Of a stretch of 61,075 nt of DNA, positions 31,203 through 38,719 are shown one piece after another. The stretch lies in contig JAGAED010000009.1 in NCBI GenBank assembly GCA_017613275.1, positions 1 through 61,075 of the forward strand, given 5' to 3'. The notes below the pieces were generated by a model, which did not search any database, had not been told where the DNA came from, and worked only from the letters and a program-made list of their open reading frames with translations. The number at the start of each line of letters is the position of its first letter. The stretch's first letter is position 1. A program made the translations under genes and the position numbers. The stretch comes from Clostridia bacterium. GTDB lineage: Bacteria; Bacillota; Clostridia; TANB77; CAG-508.

Positions 31203-32597
31203 TTATTTATTCCAGAATGCTTTATAAGTTCTGAAAGCTTCATATATATCAAATTTGCTTGTTACTTCATAAGGAGCGTGCATTGAAAGTAGTGGAACAC
31301 CACAATCTATAACATCAACACCTTTATTAGCTAAAATGTAGGCAATAGTTCCGCCACCGCCAATATCAACTTTTCCTAGTTCTGTTAATTGATATTTTAT
31401 TTCATTTTCTTCTAACATATTTCTAACCCAAGCAACAAACTCGGCATTTGCATCAGATGCGCCAGATTTTCCTCTTGCACCTGTATATTTTACAAGTGCA
31501 ATTCCTTTTCCAAGGTAACCAGCATTATATCTATCAGAAACACTTGCATAAATAGGGTCATATCCAGCATCAACATCAGATGAAAGCATTTTAGAGAAAC
31601 AGAATACTTTATCTAAAAGGTTTGGTCTATTTATACCAGATTTATTTAGTAATTCTGATACAAAGAAGTCAAACATATGAGATTCCATTCCAGTATTTCC
31701 CATGCTTCCAATTTCTTCTTTATCAGATAATATGCAAACTGCAGTATTTTTAGGGTTTTCAATGTTCATCATTGCCATTAAAGATGTGTAAGCACATATT
31801 TTATCATCTTGCCCATAAGCTGCTACCATGCTTTCGTCAAATCCTAAGCTTCTTGCCTTAAATGCAGGAACAAGTTCCAATTCTGAGCTAAATAAATCAT
31901 CTTCTGTAATTCCATATCTTTGGTTTAAAATATTTAAAATATTTAGTTTAACTTTTTCAGATATATTATCTCCATCAACTGGAATGCTTCCAATTAGAAG
32001 ATTTAGAGCTTCTCCTTCAATTCCGTTTTTTAACTTTTTTTCCATTTGGTCAACAGCTAAATGTGGTAATAAATCTGTAATTGTGAATATTGGATCAGTA
32101 TCCTTTTCACCAATATTTACTTCTATTTTTTCACCATTTGCCTTAACAATTACACCATGTATACTTAATGGAATTGTTGTCCATTGATATTTTTTAATTC
32201 CACCATAGTAGTGTGTTTTAAAATAAGCAAATCCTGTGTCTTCATATAATGGATTTGGCTTTAAATCTAGTCTAGGAGAGTCAACATGTGAACCAATAAT
32301 ATGAAGTCCATTTTCCATGCTTTCTTGACCAATTACAGCTAAATACATGCTTTTATCTCTGTTTACAAAGTAAACTTTATCTCCTGGATGTATTTGAGAA
32401 AAGTTGATTAAATCTTTGAAACCATGCTCATCAGCAACTTTTCTAGCTTGTTTTATAAATTCTCTTTCAGTTTTAGCATTATTTAAAAAATTCATATAGC
32501 CATTACAAAAATCAAATATTTCATTCTTTTTGCTATCGTCTAGGCTTTCCCAGCCAACTGTTTTTTTACTAAATAATTTTTCTTTTAATTCTTCCAT
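31203..32597 (-). CDS. M18-family aspartyl aminopeptidase
   Basis: The 464-residue cytosolic zinc peptidase removes N-terminal acidic residues. Metal and catalytic motifs are IGSHVDSPRLDLKPNP (about 98-113), AYGQDDKICAY (about 260), LSDKEEIGSMGNTG (about 285-298), SSDVDAGYDP (about 337) and PLLSMHAPYEV (about 437). They include two His, the bridging Asp and the catalytic Glu pair. AGGAGG precedes the ATG. It stands alone on the minus strand with a long untranslated region upstream that contains two outward-facing promoters. Length and motifs are complete. Confidence 0.93.
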   Translation of the reverse strand: MEELKEKLFSKKTVGWESLDDSKKNEIFDFCNGYMNFLNNAKTEREFIKQARKVADEHGFKDLINFSQIHPGDKVYFVNRDKSMYLAVIGQESMENGLHIIGSHVDSPRLDLKPNPLYEDTGFAYFKTHYYGGIKKYQWTTIPLSIHGVIVKANGEKIEVNIGEKDTDPIFTITDLLPHLAVDQMEKKLKNGIEGEALNLLIGSIPVDGDNISEKVKLNILNILNQRYGITEDDLFSSELELVPAFKARSLGFDESMVAAYGQDDKICAYTSLMAMMNIENPKNTAVCILSDKEEIGSMGNTGMESHMFDFFVSELLNKSGINRPNLLDKVFCFSKMLSSDVDAGYDPIYASVSDRYNAGYLGKGIALVKYTGARGKSGASDANAEFVAWVRNMLEENEIKYQLTELGKVDIGGGGTIAYILANKGVDVIDCGVPLLSMHAPYEVTSKFDIYEAFRTYKAFWNK

Positions 32598-32723
32598 ATA
32601 AATCCTCCTATGTAAAATTATTGTTTAAACTATGTTTTTTACCATAATTTTTCAACTTTGATAAAAGTATATCACTATATTTTTTATTTTACCAGTTTTT
32701 TGGAAAAATTATTCATTTTTTTA

Positions 32724-32752
32724 TTGACAATTATGTTTCTTTTTGCTACAAT
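32724..32752 (+). promoter_or_regulatory. Orphan promoter 1
   Basis: TTGACA (32724-32729), 17-bp spacer, TACAAT (32747-32752). No ORF follows; a terminator-like hairpin lies 45 bp downstream. Confidence 0.65.
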
Positions 32753-32758
32753 TTCAGT

Positions 32759-32838
32759 AATAAATATCATATATTTATATTTATTTTTTGTTTATTGAAC
32801 TAGATTTCTCTTTACAGGATGTCTAGTTCTTCTTTTTT
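32759..32838 (+). ncRNA. Candidate small RNA of about 80 nt
   Basis: It starts after orphan promoter 1 and ends at a hairpin, GAACTAGA (32797-32804) with TCTAGTTC (32822-32829), followed by TTCTTTTTTG. There is no ribosome binding site or ORF inside. A promoter and terminator only 45 bp apart define a short non-coding transcript. I recognise no RNA family. It could alternatively be a terminator for a distant gene. Confidence 0.4.
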
Positions 32839-32892
32839 GTCCTAAAAATGGGGTACAGTACAAATGTGTCGAATTTTGTCGATGAAATTATG

Positions 32893-32921
32893 TTGACAAA
32901 AGATGGGGCTTTGATTATAAT
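32893..32921 (+). promoter_or_regulatory. Orphan promoter 2, perfect consensus
   Basis: TTGACA (32893-32898), exactly 17 bp, TATAAT (32916-32921). It fully matches the sigma-A consensus, yet no gene follows on this strand for several kilobases. Confidence 0.75.
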
Positions 32922-32927
32922 GAAAAA

Positions 32928-33101
32928 AGTTAGATTTAAATCATATTAAGTTTATTCAAAATGAAATAATTCCAGATACTTAATTATAGTTATTAGTTTT
33001 GTGGGAAAATGTAATCCCCCTAAAAACAAAAATATAATACTTTTTTATTCAGTTTAGCCCTTGAAAAAAGTTTAATTCGTATTTTTAATTTTCCCACAAA
33101 A
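32928..33101 (+). ncRNA. Candidate structured RNA of about 175 nt
   Basis: Downstream of the perfect promoter there is no ORF above about 10 codons. A 14-bp perfect inverted repeat, TTTTGTGGGAAAAT (32997-33010) and ATTTTCCCACAAAA (33088-33101), closes a 77-nt region containing a C5 run. The size and long-stem shape recall 6S-type RNAs, but I see no decisive motif and no clean terminator. The minus-strand rlmH gene ends at 33112, so the repeat could also serve its 3' end. Confidence 0.35.
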
Positions 33102-33111
33102 ATTTTATAAA

Positions 33112-33591
33112 TTATTTATGATAACTTTCATTATTTGATATTTTGAAAGCTCTATAAATTTGCTCAACCAAGAAAATTCTAATTAGTTGATGAGGAAAAG
33201 TCATTTTTGAAAAGCATATTTTTTCATTGCATTGCTTAAGGAGTGTTTCTGTTAGGCCAAGCGAACCGCCAATAATAAATGTAATTTTGCTATTGGTCAT
33301 AGAAATATTATCTATTTTTTTAGAAAATTCAACAGATGAAAATTCTTTACCACCCAAATCTAGTGCAATTATGTAAGAATCCTTTTTTAAATGCTTTAAA
33401 ATATTATCACATTCTTTTTCTTTTATAATGCTTTCTATTGTTTCATTTGCATTATCTGGTATTTTTTCATCTGGAAGTTCTAAAATGTCCAATTTACAGT
33501 ATTTTGAAAGCCTTTTAGAATATTCATCAATTGCACTTGTGAAAAATTTCTCTTTAATTTTTCCAACACAAATTATATTTATGTTTAACAT
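33112..33591 (-). CDS. rlmH: 23S rRNA pseudouridine-1915 N3-methyltransferase
   Basis: The 159-residue SPOUT methyltransferase modifies helix 69 of 23S rRNA. It starts MLNINIICVGKIKEKFF and has the conserved YIALDLGGKEFSS (about 74-86). The SAM-binding knot is ITFIIGGSLGLTE (about 103-115), and MTFPHQLIRIFLVEQIYRAF (about 129-148) is the near-invariant C-terminal signature. The length is exactly that of the family. AGGAGG precedes the ATG. It follows walJ and murA on the same strand. Confidence 0.96.
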   Translation of the reverse strand: MLNINIICVGKIKEKFFTSAIDEYSKRLSKYCKLDILELPDEKIPDNANETIESIIKEKECDNILKHLKKDSYIIALDLGGKEFSSVEFSKKIDNISMTNSKITFIIGGSLGLTETLLKQCNEKICFSKMTFPHQLIRIFLVEQIYRAFKISNNESYHK

Positions 33592-33610
33592 GTTAATCCT
33601 CCTAATTTTA

Positions 33611-33638
33611 AAAGCTAAATAATTATATATTTAGCTTT
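33611..33638. terminator. Hairpin between walJ and rlmH
   Basis: AAAGCTAAATA (33611-33621) and TATTTAGCTTT (33628-33638) pair perfectly. It probably gives partial termination for the minus-strand walJ. Confidence 0.5.
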
Positions 33639-33650
33639 ATACATCAATAA

Positions 33651-34439
33651 TTAAATTTGAATAATTTTTCCAGGTATATCTCTACTCGCAACAGATAATT
33701 GTAAAGAATTCTCATCATAATTATTACTTATAAGTTCTTCAACAACAGATTTATAAGCAAGTTCTGGAAAATTGTTTTCTTTACTTAAATGACCAAGCAT
33801 GGCTGTTTTTAAGTTATTTTTTAATAGGTAAGATATTGTTTTGCCAGCTTCTTCATTTGGTAAATGACCATTAGGTCCCGCAATTCTTTGCTTCAAAATG
33901 TATGGATAAGAAGAACATTTTAAAATTTCTGGTTCGTAATTTGATTCTAATAATATAAAATCGCTAGGTTCCAAAGTTTTTAAAATTTCTTTTGTCATAT
34001 GACCAATATCTGTTGCAATACCTATTGTTTTTGTATTATCAGTTATAGTAAAACCACATGGATTAGCTGCATCATGTGGAATTGAAAATGATTTTATTTT
34101 TAAATCGTTTATTTCAAAGTTTTCACCAACTGATATATTATGTATTTTACAGTTTTCTATTTTTTCTTTTTGTTTAGGCATGGCGTCTAGTGTTTTATTG
34201 TTTACAAAAATTGGAACATTAAATTTTTTAGCAAAAACCCCAAGTCCCTGAACATGGTCGCTATGTTCATGCGTTATTAAAATTCCATCTAGGGTGTTAG
34301 GGTCTATTTCTAAACCATTTAATGCTGTTTCAATCTTTTTGGCGCTCACACCACAGTCTATTAAAATTTTTGTATTATCAGACTGCACAAACAAACTATT
34401 TCCACTACTACCACTGTATAAGCTACAAAAATTTAGCAT
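33651..34439 (-). CDS. walJ: Metallo-beta-lactamase-fold hydrolase, WalJ/YycJ type
   Basis: The 262-residue protein begins MLNFCSLYSGSSGNSLFVQ, the typical WalJ start. It carries the metal motif ITHEHSDHVQGLG (HxHxDH, about 56-68), a further metal ligand in FSIPHDAANPCGF, IATDIGHMT, and a late His in LGHLSKENN. This nuclease-like family is linked to cell-wall and DNA-repair control in Firmicutes. The ATG at 34439 is 5 nt after GAGGAG; an ATG at 34454 would precede the ribosome binding site. It lies between murA and rlmH. No walRK genes are in the window. Confidence 0.88.
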   Translation of the reverse strand: MLNFCSLYSGSSGNSLFVQSDNTKILIDCGVSAKKIETALNGLEIDPNTLDGILITHEHSDHVQGLGVFAKKFNVPIFVNNKTLDAMPKQKEKIENCKIHNISVGENFEINDLKIKSFSIPHDAANPCGFTITDNTKTIGIATDIGHMTKEILKTLEPSDFILLESNYEPEILKCSSYPYILKQRIAGPNGHLPNEEAGKTISYLLKNNLKTAMLGHLSKENNFPELAYKSVVEELISNNYDENSLQLSVASRDIPGKIIQI

Positions 34440-34459
34440 TTGTTCTCCTCTCATTAAAA

Positions 34460-34497
34460 CATAATTGGCCTTTAACCATGTTAAAAAACCAATTATG
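34460..34497. terminator. Hairpin between murA and walJ
   Basis: CATAATTGG (34460-34468) and CCAATTATG (34489-34497) are a perfect 9-bp pair with a 20-nt loop and no T run. It may be a weak attenuator within the murA-walJ transcript. Confidence 0.35.
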
Positions 34498-34513
34498 CTT
34501 CAACTCTTATATT

Positions 34514-35773
34514 CTATTCTGATATTCTCTTAATATCGGCACCAATTGATCTAAATCTTTCTTCGATGTCTTCGTAACCTCTATCAATATGTTCTAAGTT
34601 ATAAACTTCTGTTATTCCTTCAGCAGCTGTTCCTGCAATTATTAAAGCAGCTCCAGCTCTTAAGTCTGTTGAATAAACAGGTGCACCATATAATTTTTCT
34701 ACACCTTCAAAAAATGCTGATTTTCCTTGTGCTGTAATTTTTGCACCCATCTTGTTCAATTCATCTGTATATTGGAATCTAGATTCCCAAATACTCTCAT
34801 TTATTGTGCTAGTTCCATCAGCTAATGATAGAACAACACCCATTTGTGGTTGTAAATCTGTTGGAAAACCAGGGTAAGGAAGAGTTTTTATACTAGCTTT
34901 TTTAGGCCTTTGGTCACAATAAACTCTAATACTATCTCCGAAATCTTCTACTTGTCCACCAACTTCAATTATTTTTGCTGTAATAGATTCTAAGTGTTTT
35001 GTTATACAATTTTTTATTAATAAATCACCTTTTGTTGCAACAGCTGCAAGCATGAAAGTTCCTGCTTCTATTTGATCTGGTACAACACTATATGTAGCTC
35101 CACCGCTTAACTTTTCAACACCATTTATTTTTATCATATCTGTTCCAGCACCTCTAATGTCTGCTCCCATTGTGTTTAGAAAGTTAGCAACATCAACAAT
35201 ATGAGGCTCTTTAGCGGCGTTGTCTATTACTGTTGTTCCTTTTGCAAGAACAGCAGATAGCATAACATTTATTGTTGCTCCAACAGATACAACATCCATG
35301 TATATGGTATTTCCAACTAATTCATCAGCTTTAGCTGAAATAACACCTTTTCCAGTATCAACAACTGCACCTAGTGCTTCAAATCCTTTAATATGTTGGT
35401 CAATTGGTCTTGCACCTAATTTGCAACCACCTGGCATACCAACTTCGATTTCTCCCATACGGCTAAGCATTGCTCCAATTACGTAATAAGATGCTCTAAA
35501 TTTACTTGTTAAATCTAATGGTGCTTTTGTAGTTGTAATATTTCTAGAATCTACAGTAATAGAATGTTTTCCATTTCTTGTGATTTTTGCACCAAGTGCC
35601 TCTAAAATTTGGCAACAAATATTAACATCACTAATATTTGGTAAATTGTCAATAGTGCAAATTCCATCTATTAAAAGTGTTGCTGGTAAAATAGCAACAG
35701 CGGCATTTTTAGCTCCATTTATAACAACCTCACCCTTAAGAGGAGTAGGTCCCTTAATAACTAATTTCTCCAA
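34514..35773 (-). CDS. murA: UDP-N-acetylglucosamine 1-carboxyvinyltransferase
   Basis: The 419-residue cytosolic enzyme performs the first committed step of peptidoglycan synthesis, adding enolpyruvate to UDP-GlcNAc. It starts MEKLVIKGPTPLKGEVVING, has NGAKNAAVAILPATLL (about 19-34), and the fosfomycin-sensitive catalytic Cys in MPGGCKLGARPIDQH (about 112-126). LPYPGFPTDLQPQM (about 303-316) and DLRAGAALIIAGTAAEG (about 370-386) follow. It starts with TTG after a GGGGG ribosome binding site. The Cys is present, so fosfomycin sensitivity is expected at this enzyme. It leads the murA-walJ-rlmH group. Confidence 0.95.
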   Translation of the reverse strand: MEKLVIKGPTPLKGEVVINGAKNAAVAILPATLLIDGICTIDNLPNISDVNICCQILEALGAKITRNGKHSITVDSRNITTTKAPLDLTSKFRASYYVIGAMLSRMGEIEVGMPGGCKLGARPIDQHIKGFEALGAVVDTGKGVISAKADELVGNTIYMDVVSVGATINVMLSAVLAKGTTVIDNAAKEPHIVDVANFLNTMGADIRGAGTDMIKINGVEKLSGGATYSVVPDQIEAGTFMLAAVATKGDLLIKNCITKHLESITAKIIEVGGQVEDFGDSIRVYCDQRPKKASIKTLPYPGFPTDLQPQMGVVLSLADGTSTINESIWESRFQYTDELNKMGAKITAQGKSAFFEGVEKLYGAPVYSTDLRAGAALIIAGTAAEGITEVYNLEHIDRGYEDIEERFRSIGADIKRISE

Positions 35774-35872
35774 TTCAATTCCCCCTAGTTAATTTTTTTA
35801 ATATAGTCTACTAAAAAATATAACATAAATAATAGAAATAATCAATAAAAATTTAAAAGATTATATTATAAA

Positions 35873-35898
35873 AGGCTAAATATATATATATTTAGCCT
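35873..35898. terminator. Palindromic terminator after spoIIR
   Basis: A perfect 26-bp palindrome, AGGCTAAATATA plus TA plus TATATTTAGCCT, lies just beyond the spoIIR stop; T-rich sequence follows on the minus strand. Confidence 0.65.
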
Positions 35899-35906
35899 AA
35901 TTGATA

Positions 35907-36572
35907 TTATTTTTTAGCAGTTAAAAAACTATTAGATCCAAATAGCTCAAGTAACTTAAATTTAAACTGAATATCTGCACTTTTATTATCAGAAATAAGA
36001 GCAAATTCCTCTTCACTCATATTATTTTGCATTTCCTTTTTAGACTCATCAGGAACTATACCAGTAGAAATATCAACAAAGCAAAGAGGGGGGAACATTA
36101 CGCACCACCAATTTTTCCCTTCTGCTTTTCCAATTTTTACTTTTAAAGCATCATAAAAACCTGCAGGAAAACTAATATCACCATATTGTTTAGTTGGAAA
36201 CTCAAAATTTCCAATTTCAACATCAACGTTATAATCATAACCTTCGGAAACGATTGTGTTTAACGCAATTTTCTTAAAATCAGCCAAATGCTCTTGAGCT
36301 TTTGCAATTACCTCATTTTTATTTTCACATTCAGGAATTAAAGAATTCATATATTCTATTAGTTTATCACGAACTTTATATTTTAAATTTTGATCTTCTT
36401 CGCTATCACTATTTGCAATTACATGAAGTCTAAATACACTATTAGAAAGGTCTTGCGATACACTTTGAGCATAAGAAATAGCGCAAATTGTTGTATAAAC
36501 AAATAGAAGAAAAGTCAAAATACTAATCATTTTAAATTTGGGATTTTTAATAATATTTATAATTTTTTTCAT
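35907..36572 (-). CDS. spoIIR: Stage II sporulation protein R
   Basis: The 221-residue secreted signalling protein is made in the forespore and triggers processing of pro-sigma-E in the mother cell. It has an N-terminal membrane/signal helix (about 14-34). The family core is VFRLHVIANSDSEEDQNLKY (about 46-65), KVRDKLIEYM, and WWCVMFPPLCFVD (about 157-169). AGGTAATTT precedes the ATG. The gene supports endospore formation in this organism. All family motifs are intact. Confidence 0.93.
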   Translation of the reverse strand: MKKIINIIKNPKFKMISILTFLLFVYTTICAISYAQSVSQDLSNSVFRLHVIANSDSEEDQNLKYKVRDKLIEYMNSLIPECENKNEVIAKAQEHLADFKKIALNTIVSEGYDYNVDVEIGNFEFPTKQYGDISFPAGFYDALKVKIGKAEGKNWWCVMFPPLCFVDISTGIVPDESKKEMQNNMSEEEFALISDNKSADIQFKFKLLELFGSNSFLTAKK

Positions 36573-36697
36573 AAATTACCTCCAAAATACTTTTAAAATA
36601 ATTATTTACTTTTTTTCAAAAAATATACATTTGCTTTAAAATACTGAGAAAATCAAGCATTTGTCGAAAAAACACGATGAATTTATTTGAAATATTA

Positions 36698-36726
36698 TTG
36701 ACATATTTGTAACGGAATGGTAAAAT
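36698..36726 (+). promoter_or_regulatory. Promoter of the 145-aa gene
   Basis: TTGACA (36698-36703), 17-bp spacer, TAAAAT (36721-36726), 62 bp before the start codon. Confidence 0.65.
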
Positions 36727-36787
36727 TTGGAAGTAATTCAAATGAAAATAGTAAAAATACAAAAGTTAAATTGAAAGGAAGGTTTAT

Positions 36788-37225
36788 ATGGCAGTAACAG
36801 ATAAAGATGCATGTGCATTCTATGCTAGTGATTATCATTTAGAAATGATAATGCTCCCATATATAAATGAAAATAAAAATAAAGAGGTATATGTTTTTAC
36901 ACAAAACAATTTAGAAGAAACAATAAATCATTTTATGAAAAATGTAAATATAAATAAAGAAACAAAAGAAAGAGTATTAAATATAAATTGGAAGAATGAA
37001 GATGAGAATAAATATAGAACATTGCTAGAAGACGAAAATGAATCAATAATATTTGTAAAAGGGAATGGAGATTATATAAAAAAAGTAAATAAAAATTTAA
37101 ATCAAATAAAAAGTTATAAAAATATAGAAATTATAGATTGTTATTCTTTGGACGAAGTAGGAAGCAAAACTGACGATATTAGGCGAAGTTATAGAAATGT
37201 GCTTATGACAAATGGGAAAAAATAA
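36788..37225 (+). CDS. Conserved-looking protein of unknown function (145 aa)
   Basis: The product starts MAVTDKDACAFYASDYHLEM and seems to be a compact alpha/beta protein. Short hydrophobic strands (EVYVFTQNN, SIIFVKGNG, NIEIIDCYS) alternate with charged helices, and there is no signal or membrane segment. The tail RRSYRNVLMTNGKK is basic. I recognise no family. GAAAGGAAGG precedes the ATG and a good promoter lies upstream. It is a single-gene unit between divergent spoIIR and the UDP-sugar pyrophosphorylase gene. The alternation suggests a Rossmann-like fold without a clear nucleotide loop. Confidence 0.6.
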   Translation: MAVTDKDACAFYASDYHLEMIMLPYINENKNKEVYVFTQNNLEETINHFMKNVNINKETKERVLNINWKNEDENKYRTLLEDENESIIFVKGNGDYIKKVNKNLNQIKSYKNIEIIDCYSLDEVGSKTDDIRRSYRNVLMTNGKK

Positions 37226-37300
37226 TTTTTCTATATTTTTTTGTTACAAAAATATATCAAAAAAAAGAATTTTTGGCGTAAAAAGTTCCTAAAAAACCAC

Positions 37301-37329
37301 TTGACTAATAATACAAATTGGTATAAGAT
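37301..37329 (+). promoter_or_regulatory. Promoter of the UDP-sugar pyrophosphorylase gene
   Basis: TTGACT (37301-37306), 17-bp spacer, TAAGAT (37324-37329), before a GGAGG ribosome binding site. Confidence 0.5.
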
Positions 37330-37364
37330 TTATATACTATTATGATAATTCGGGAGGAATTTTT

Positions 37365-38615
37365 ATGGATAAAAATTTAGATGAAATAAAATACGAACTA
37401 AAGAAATATGGTCAAGAACATCTTTTAAATCATTATGATAACCTAGATGAAAATAAGAAAAAAGAGCTTATTCATCAATTATCTAATATTGATTTTGAAC
37501 TTATAAATAGCTTATATGCAAATACAAAAAAAGAAGCAAATAATGAAAAAGATAAAATAGAACCAATTGAGTTTTTAGATAAATATAAGTTAAATGAAGA
37601 ATATAAAAACTATGAAGCAATCGGAAAAAAAGCAATAAAAGAAGGAAAACTTGCAGCTGTAACAATGGCAGGTGGTCAAGGAACAAGATTAGGACATAAT
37701 GGACCAAAAGGTACATATGACATAGGCCTAGACTCTCATAAATCTTTATTCGAATTATTAGCTGATGGTATTAAAGAAGAAGCAAAAAAGTATGATGTAA
37801 TAATTCCATGGTTTATAATGACAAGTAGAGAAAACAATGAGGAAACAATAAAATTCTTTGAAAAGAATAAATTCTTTGGTTACCAAAAAGATAAAAACCT
37901 ATTTTTCTTTATGCAAGGTCAATTACCAATGGTAGATACAGAAGGAAAAATTCTTATAAATGAAGATGGACTTGTAAAAGAAGCAGCTGATGGTCATGGA
38001 GGAATCTATGAGGCATTAGTTAAAAATGGCATGGTTGCAAAAATGGAAGAACTAGGTGTAGAATGGGTATTTATTGGTGGAGTTGACAACTGCTTAGTTA
38101 AAATGGTTGACCCAGTTTTAATGGGAATTGCAATAGATAAGAAAGTTTCAGTTGCTGGAAAATCATTGGTAAAAGCAAATCCACATGAGAAAGTTGGAGT
38201 TTTCTGCAAGAAAAATGGTAAACCATATGTTATAGAATATTCAGAAATAACAGATGAAATGGCAGAAGCAACAGACGAAAATGGTGAACTTTTATATGGA
38301 GAATCTCACATCTTATGCAACTTATTTAGTTTAGATGCAATAAAAAGAATGGGAGCAAATCCATTACCATACCATAGTGCTTATAAAAAAGCTAAATACA
38401 TAGATAGAGATGGAAACTTAGTTGTTCCAGATTCACCAAATGCATATAAATTTGAAGCATTCCTATTTGATGCTTTTGGAGCAGTTGATGATTTAGCAGT
38501 TTTAAGAGTAAGAAGAGAAGAAGAATTTGCACCTGTAAAAAATGCTGATTCAGCTGGTGTTGACTGCCCAAGCACAGCAAGAAAACTTTACGAAGATTTT
38601 TACAAACTTAAATAA
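37365..38615 (+). CDS. UDPGP-family UDP-sugar pyrophosphorylase
   Basis: The 416-residue nucleotidyltransferase transfers UMP from UTP to a sugar 1-phosphate. VTMAGGQGTRLGHNGPKGTY (about 98-117) is the UTP-binding signature of the eukaryote-like UDPGP family, not the bacterial GalU type. GQLPMVDTEGKI, LVKEAADGHGGIYEALVKNG (about 204-223) and VFIGGVDNCLVKMVDP (about 231-246) follow. The substrate could be GlcNAc-1-P or glucose-1-P. GGGAGG precedes the ATG. A phosphoglucomutase gene follows after a terminator, so the pair plausibly turns hexose-6-phosphate into UDP-sugar. Confidence 0.88.
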   Translation: MDKNLDEIKYELKKYGQEHLLNHYDNLDENKKKELIHQLSNIDFELINSLYANTKKEANNEKDKIEPIEFLDKYKLNEEYKNYEAIGKKAIKEGKLAAVTMAGGQGTRLGHNGPKGTYDIGLDSHKSLFELLADGIKEEAKKYDVIIPWFIMTSRENNEETIKFFEKNKFFGYQKDKNLFFFMQGQLPMVDTEGKILINEDGLVKEAADGHGGIYEALVKNGMVAKMEELGVEWVFIGGVDNCLVKMVDPVLMGIAIDKKVSVAGKSLVKANPHEKVGVFCKKNGKPYVIEYSEITDEMAEATDENGELLYGESHILCNLFSLDAIKRMGANPLPYHSAYKKAKYIDRDGNLVVPDSPNAYKFEAFLFDAFGAVDDLAVLRVRREEEFAPVKNADSAGVDCPSTARKLYEDFYKLK

Positions 38616-38628
38616 TTTGAAATAAATT

Positions 38629-38668
38629 AAAAGCTTAATTTTATTTAATAAAATTAAGCTTTTTTATT
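38629..38668 (+). terminator. Terminator of the pyrophosphorylase gene
   Basis: AAAAGCTTAATTTTAT (38629-38644) and ATAAAATTAAGCTTTT (38648-38663) with a TTA loop, then more T. Confidence 0.8.
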
Positions 38669-38719
38669 GTTTTTTTTTATTAATTAGTATATATTAAAGG
38701 GGTACAAGGAGGTATAAAT

